Positions 14,276 to 17,696 of a DNA stretch of 17,696 nucleotides are shown piece after piece (position 1 is the stretch's first letter; every line of letters begins with the position of its first letter). The stretch comes from JAVBNO01 sp031551485 (GTDB lineage: Bacteria > Bacillota > Clostridia > Oscillospirales > Ruminococcaceae): assembly GCA_031551485.1 (NCBI GenBank), contig JAVBNO010000071.1:1-17696 (forward strand), in the 5' to 3' direction. A program made the position numbers and the translations under genes. The notes below the pieces were generated by a model. It did not search any database, had not been told where the DNA came from, and saw only the letters and a program-made list of their open reading frames with translations.

Positions 14276-14328
14276 AAAACCTGTTAGGCCACCTGCTCGA
14301 CTCTAAATTGAACAGGTGGTTTTCTTTT
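14276..14328. terminator. Hemolysin III terminator with alternative pairings
   Basis: CCACCTG (14289-14295) pairs with CAGGTGG (14313-14319) and is followed on the plus strand by TTTTCTTTT: the likely hemolysin III terminator. The right arm can instead pair, as AACAGGT (14311-14317), with ACCTGTT (14279-14285), which on the minus strand is followed by TTTTT. The element could therefore stop transcription from both sides. Confidence 0.65.
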
Positions 14329-14362
14329 ATATGCATAATCAGGACAAAATAACGTTATGGCA

Positions 14363-14394
14363 TAAAAAGGCAGAACTAAAAATAAGTCCTGCCT
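14363..14394 (-). terminator. Terminator of the DUF1538-PII-like operon
   Basis: AGGCAG (14368-14373) pairs with CTGCCT (14389-14394), with ACT/AGT (14375-14377/14385-14387) continuing the stem past a one-base mismatch and a 7-nt loop. On the minus strand it is followed by TTTTTATG. It lies about 50 nt beyond the PII-like stop. Confidence 0.85.
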
Positions 14395-14445
14395 GAGAAA
14401 AATCGTTTCTATATTCCAGATCGTGCATCGCCAACATGACTGCGA

Positions 14446-15177
14446 TCAGTGTACCTCCTCAAAGGCAATGCCCACACAATCCTCAACGGGTAATGATATC
14501 ATAATACCCTTTGCATCTGTCGCCATCCCACAGTGCTTACTAATAGACTGCATCAGTTCTTTTTTTTGCTCTTTAGAAATGACAATTGAAACAATTTCCT
14601 TTTCTGACTGAAGAGAAATACCAAAAAACTTTATGGCCTCATCAATGCCCGTCCGCCTTGCGTTTATTATGGTGCCACCTCTTGCGCCCGACGCGCGCGC
14701 AGCTTCCATGACGATATCACTGTAGCCTTGATTTACAACAGTCAGAACTAACTCAAAATGCGTTTCATGACTATTCTTTTCTATTGTTGACTCCATATAG
14801 TCTTGCCACCCTTCTTTATAATCGGCAAAAAGCTTATCGCATGAATTTGAAATAAACGCGCCTACACTTGAAATAGGGACCACAAATGCAATGCCTTTAC
14901 CTGGTTTTACAATTTCCATACTCTCTGCGACAATGGCAAGCATCTGGCTTGACTTGTATGCAGGAACTATGCAGGCACAAATGATTTTTTCCGTTCCTGA
15001 AAGCCCAAATGTCTTCAATATTTCGGAATTTGCGGTTCCCATTGCGTTGCATTTGTATTGAAACAGCAATTGCTTCCCATGCAATACATTCAATAGTTTA
15101 TCACTATTATCGCGATCAACGATTATCGTCAGAAGTTTTGGTACAATATGCGGTACCGCTTCATTGCCGTTCATCAT
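14446..15177 (-). CDS. PII-like regulatory protein with two PII-type halves
   Basis: A 243-residue soluble protein. The C-terminal half (about 140-243) has the ferredoxin-like PII pattern: VNQGYSDIVMEAARASGARGGTIINAR, then EKEIVSIVISKEQKKELMQSI, then KGIMISLPVEDCVGI, the equivalent of the PII nucleotide-binding B/C-loop region and LPVE strand. The N-terminal half (about 12-105) looks like a second, more diverged copy (PKLLTIIVDRDNSDKLLNVL, EKIICACIVP, KGIAFVVPISSVGAF). The T-loop region is very short in both halves, so neither a GlnB-type uridylylated tyrosine nor an AmtB-plug T-loop is apparent. The gene overlaps the DUF1538 gene by 17 nt, with GAGGGG 7 nt before the ATG, so the two are translationally coupled. 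It probably binds a nucleotide and regulates its membrane partner; ligand and effect are unknown. A start one codon later is equally possible. Confidence 0.85.
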   Translation of the reverse strand: MMNGNEAVPHIVPKLLTIIVDRDNSDKLLNVLHGKQLLFQYKCNAMGTANSEILKTFGLSGTEKIICACIVPAYKSSQMLAIVAESMEIVKPGKGIAFVVPISSVGAFISNSCDKLFADYKEGWQDYMESTIEKNSHETHFELVLTVVNQGYSDIVMEAARASGARGGTIINARRTGIDEAIKFFGISLQSEKEIVSIVISKEQKKELMQSISKHCGMATDAKGIMISLPVEDCVGIAFEEVH

Positions 15178-16690
15178 CGTTCATCCCCTCGTATTCAATA
15201 ATTTCGTCACTCGAATCATCTGGCGCATTTGTTTCAGCTGCCTGTATTAAGTTTTTATTGTATGATATACCCATTAGTTGTATTGCGATTAGCGGGGTCA
15301 AGGCAACCATTGCCACCAAGCCAAATGCGTCAAACATGATCCTATCAGGATTTTGGCAAGCACCGATCGCAAATGGAAGCAAAAATGTCGAAGTCATGGG
15401 GCCGCTGACAACCCCACCCGAGTCAAACGCAATACCTACAAATATTTTGGGTACAAATCGTGTAAGTATAATGGCTGAAATATATCCTGGAATTAACAAC
15501 CAATAAATTGAAATGCCGGTAAGCACCCTGAGCATAGCGACAGCAAGAGAAATAGCAACACCAACTGATAAATATCGCTGTACTATGGCGCCTGATATTG
15601 CGCCAAGTGAAACCTCTTCAACCTGTTTTTTTAAAACATACACAGCAGGTTCTGCCGCAACTATAAAATATCCTATTAAAGCTCCAAGCGGTACAAGCAG
15701 CCATTTCGTAGAGCCGGAAACCAGATCTGCACCCAGGAGCTGCCCCATAGGTATGAAGCCGACATTTACACCTGTCATGAACATAACAAGACCGGAAAAA
15801 GTATAAAACAATCCAACTAAAACACGTAGAAGCTGGCGTTTGTGATAACGCTTTGTGATGAATTGAAATATTATCAAGACCAATAAAATGGGGCACAATG
15901 ACCGGCCCACATCAAAAAAGTGATGAGGAATATTTGCAACAAATTCAAGAGTAACATCATGAGTCATTATGATTTCAGGCATAGAGGGTCTTTCATAAGC
16001 CATGCTTTCCGGATGAAAGCAAATCCCCAAAACTAGCACAGCCAAAATCGGCCCTATACTACAAAGCGCTACAAGGCCAAAACTGTCATCTTTTGATTCT
16101 CTGTCGCCGCGAATTGACGCAAGACCGAGACCCATAGCCATAATAAATGGTACGGTAATCGGACCTGTAGTGACACCCCCAGAATCAAACGCAACTGCCA
16201 CGAAATTTGTTGGCGCAAATATGGATAAAATTATGGTAATTGTATAACAAATAACCAGCATGTATGAGAGTCTTATTCTAAACAAAATACGGAAAATGGC
16301 AAAGATTAAAAAGATTCCGACACCACCAGCAACTGCAAGAACCAAAGTTAAATTGGGCACACCGGGCACAAGTTGCGCAAGCACTTGCAAGTCCGGCTCA
16401 GCTATTGTGATGATGACTCCCATCACAAAACTCACGACACCAACGAGTAGAAGTTTTTTTGTCTTTGTCATTGTAGCACCGATATCTTCACCAAGAGGAA
16501 TCATCGCTATATCAGCGCCCATTGTAAACAAGCCCATGCCAATGATTAGCATTGCTGATCCAACCAAAAAGAGCATTAGCGCCCCCACCGGCACTGGCGT
16601 AACAAAAAGGTTTAAAATAAAAACAATTACTGTAATAGGCAATACCGAGGAAAGAGCTTCATACGTAGTTTTCTTAAGTTTTTTTCTCAC
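15161..16690 (-). CDS. Tandem DUF1538 integral membrane protein
   Basis: A 509-residue polytopic membrane protein (about twelve hydrophobic segments) built as two DUF1538 halves. The halves share GMGLFTMGADIAMIPLGEDIGA versus TGVNVGFIPMGQLLGA (with ALMLFLVGSAM versus FYTFSGLVMFM before them), AEPDLQVL versus AEPAVYVL, and FVAVAFDSGGVTTGPIT versus FVGIAFDSGGVVSGPMT. Each half keeps an acidic residue in otherwise hydrophobic surroundings (Glu98/Glu347 and Asp169/Asp423), a layout common in transporters with internal pseudo-symmetry. Substrate unknown. The C-terminal tail is strongly acidic (DDSSDEIIEYEGMNDDE) and cytoplasmic by inference, a possible contact for the PII-like partner. GTG at 16688-16690 is chosen because GAGGTG precedes it by 5 nt; the frame extends to an ATG at 16720 that has no ribosome binding site. 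A sigma-A promoter lies at 16764-16792. Confidence 0.88.
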   Translation of the reverse strand: MRKKLKKTTYEALSSVLPITVIVFILNLFVTPVPVGALMLFLVGSAMLIIGMGLFTMGADIAMIPLGEDIGATMTKTKKLLLVGVVSFVMGVIITIAEPDLQVLAQLVPGVPNLTLVLAVAGGVGIFLIFAIFRILFRIRLSYMLVICYTITIILSIFAPTNFVAVAFDSGGVTTGPITVPFIMAMGLGLASIRGDRESKDDSFGLVALCSIGPILAVLVLGICFHPESMAYERPSMPEIIMTHDVTLEFVANIPHHFFDVGRSLCPILLVLIIFQFITKRYHKRQLLRVLVGLFYTFSGLVMFMTGVNVGFIPMGQLLGADLVSGSTKWLLVPLGALIGYFIVAAEPAVYVLKKQVEEVSLGAISGAIVQRYLSVGVAISLAVAMLRVLTGISIYWLLIPGYISAIILTRFVPKIFVGIAFDSGGVVSGPMTSTFLLPFAIGACQNPDRIMFDAFGLVAMVALTPLIAIQLMGISYNKNLIQAAETNAPDDSSDEIIEYEGMNDDERQ

Positions 16691-16763
16691 TACTTCACCT
16701 CGATTATTGCGGATTCCCATGTTGTTATGGTAAAATCATGCCTCATCAGAATATACAATCATA

Positions 16764-16792
16764 ATTATACGTGACAATCACCGCAAATTCAA
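16764..16792 (-). promoter_or_regulatory. Sigma-A promoter of the DUF1538-PII-like operon
   Basis: On the minus strand TTGAAT (16787-16792), 17 nt, and a perfect TATAAT (16764-16769). The predicted start near 16757 leaves about 65 nt of leader before the GTG start. Confidence 0.72.
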
Positions 16793-16942
16793 GTTTTGTG
16801 CTTCTCCCCTCCACCGTTTAAAATGTTCTCTTTCGGTGTCTTTTTTCAGTTGACAGACCACAAGCATATGTTGCTTGGAAAGAAGATTTTACTGATTTTA
16901 TCGCAAAATCAACATGCAACCGCTCTTCTATCACAAGATTTC
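16793..16942. other. Intergenic stretch without a recognised gene
   Basis: This is the unassigned part of the 306-nt gap between the DUF1538 start and the sugar-binding protein stop. It holds a small palindrome, CAAGCA/TGCTTG (16861-16866/16872-16877), and a CACCG/CGGTG pair (around 16812-16838). I see no convincing coding region, promoter or known RNA. A 70-codon plus-strand open frame runs through it and through the terminator, and I do not accept it as a gene. Confidence 0.4.
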
Positions 16943-16991
16943 CCATGTAAAAAACCGATGTCATCATTTAAAATGGTGACATCGGTTTTTT
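16943..16991. terminator. Strong bidirectional-type terminator after the sugar-binding protein gene
   Basis: Bases 16949-16963 pair perfectly with 16977-16991 over 15 bp around a 13-nt loop. The stem is flanked by A/T runs, so both strands end in TTTTTT. On the minus strand it begins 6 nt after the stop of the sugar-binding protein gene, which is the likely user. Confidence 0.92.
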
Positions 16992-16996
16992 GGTAT

Positions 16997-17696
16997 TTAT
17001 GCTGCTGATGAGCTATCTTCTTCCACTGGCGCCTGCTTCTCCAGTACAGCAAGAGGCAGCCAAATGGCCTGATTCGTTGGTTCATAGCCAACTGTTTCCT
17101 GGTTCACCGGGGCACCGGTCGCCAATGTATAGGCCAAATGCGCCACCACTTTCCCCTGCAGATCCGGATCGTTTAGTACAGAGGAAAACAATTTTCCTTG
17201 CGCCAAGGCATATTTTCCAAGCTCGGTGGCCATGGCCGACACCACTGGCAACGGCTCATGGTCTTTGTAGTAATCGTTGGCTTCCAAAGCGGCAATTGCA
17301 CCCAGCGCCATTGCGTCATTGGCCGCAATGACAACTTCTATTTTAGTCTTTTTGTCTTCCTTATAGGTATCAATGAACTTGGTCATCCACTCTTTGGCCA
17401 CCACCGAATCCCAGTCCCCCGATTCACGCTCAATCACGCTGAGAGAAATATCGGCGGCAGAAAGAGCCTCACGGCAGGATGTAATAATTTCTTCGGACAA
17501 TTTGCTGTCCTCAGGACCTGTCAGGATAACCGCCTGCATCGCCTCATCATCATTTAGGTCAGCGGTATCTATATTATTTCTCCACCATCGGGCCAATGTA
17601 CGACCCATCATTGCACCGGCTTCATTGGCATGGGCACCCACAAAATACGCCTTCTCCCATGTGGTCAGTACATTGTCGGCGGGCGGTTGGTTAAAA
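16997..17696 (-). CDS. MglB-like periplasmic sugar-binding protein (partial, N-terminus off window)
   Basis: The open frame continues to the window end (233 codons including the stop; internal GTG at 17641 is not the start), so the signal peptide and first lobe are missing. The visible part matches the galactose/glucose-binding MglB group of ABC receptors: GAHANEAGAMMG, a calcium-loop-like DLNDDEAMQ, AVILTGP, WDSVVAKEWMTKF, KIEVVIAANDAMALGAIAAL, SVLNDPDLQGKVVAHLAYTLATG. Sugar ligands known from E. coli MglB are only partly conserved: the Asn in the ANDAMALGA motif is kept, but the region equal to GVDAT reads VVSAMAT and lacks the Asp, and the segment equal to HPDAEAR reads EDSKLSEE. A ligand other than galactose, or a sensor role, is possible. 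It ends with a Glu/Ser tail (PVEEDSSSAA). The transporter genes, if any, would be upstream outside the window, because a terminator follows. Confidence 0.85.
   Translation of the reverse strand, partial: FNQPPADNVLTTWEKAYFVGAHANEAGAMMGRTLARWWRNNIDTADLNDDEAMQAVILTGPEDSKLSEEIITSCREALSAADISLSVIERESGDWDSVVAKEWMTKFIDTYKEDKKTKIEVVIAANDAMALGAIAALEANDYYKDHEPLPVVSAMATELGKYALAQGKLFSSVLNDPDLQGKVVAHLAYTLATGAPVNQETVGYEPTNQAIWLPLAVLEKQAPVEEDSSSAA

Noticed and set aside
16812..16850. CACCG/CGGTG pair followed by TCTTTTTT as a plus-strand terminator
   Set aside because: The stem has only 5 bp with a long loop, and no plus-strand gene lies upstream to use it.
16796..17008. 70-codon plus-strand open frame in the gap before the sugar-binding protein gene
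   Set aside because: It runs through a strong hairpin terminator, lacks a ribosome binding site and shows no family features.

Overview
The window looks like chromosomal DNA of a low-to-moderate GC, endospore-forming member of the Clostridia (Bacillota), plausibly an Oscillospirales-type anaerobe. The evidence is a SpoIVFA/SpoIVFB-like pair, an NfnAB electron-bifurcating transhydrogenase (an anaerobe signature), Gram-positive lipoprotein and cell-wall hydrolase architecture, strong AGGAGG-type ribosome binding sites and canonical sigma-A promoters. I saw no rRNA, tRNA, CRISPR, transposase or phage gene. Almost everything is on the minus strand, so it is described below from high to low coordinates where transcription runs that way.

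Region 1 (1-4262): a sporulation-linked M23 peptidase (SpoIVFA-like) and an M50 intramembrane protease (SpoIVFB-like) are joined stop-to-start. They are followed by a TIGR03960-type radical SAM protein and its usual partner, a DUF2344/TIGR03936 protein cut by the window edge. A consensus-like sigma-A promoter lies between the protease and the radical SAM gene, so the last two genes can be made outside sporulation. This order resembles the spoIVFAB-rplU neighbourhood of Bacillus.

Region 2 (4225-6594): nfnA-nfnB, a two-gene operon with its own promoter and terminator. The promoter -10 sits on a 13-bp palindrome flanked by TTTTGCAAAT inverted arms.

Region 3 (6606-12238): a cell-envelope operon. 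A lipoprotein with a GHL10 (family-10-like glycosyl hydrolase, YngK-type) barrel is followed by a 1266-residue secreted protein. That protein joins a second, diverged barrel of the same kind to an AMIN-like region, an N-acetylmuramoyl-L-alanine amidase domain, three BIG_2 repeats and a Ser/Pro tail. Its promoter is bracketed by a near-perfect 12-bp inverted repeat that looks like an operator.

Region 4 (12298-14328): small genes in alternating orientation. They are a 99-residue zinc-ribbon protein (+), a DUF1836 protein (-) whose 3' coding end doubles as the terminator of the zinc-ribbon gene, and a hemolysin III/PAQR membrane protein (+). The last two are fired from back-to-back sigma-A promoters only 6 bp apart.

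Region 5 (14363-16792): a two-gene operon made of a duplicated DUF1538 membrane protein and an overlapping protein with two PII-like halves. This is the most attractive candidate for a poorly described system: by analogy with AmtB-GlnK or SbtA-SbtB, a membrane transporter/channel with a dedicated PII-type sensor. The analogy is inference.

Region 6 (16943-17696): the C-terminal part of a periplasmic-binding-protein-like sugar receptor of the MglB group, ending in a strong bidirectional-looking terminator.
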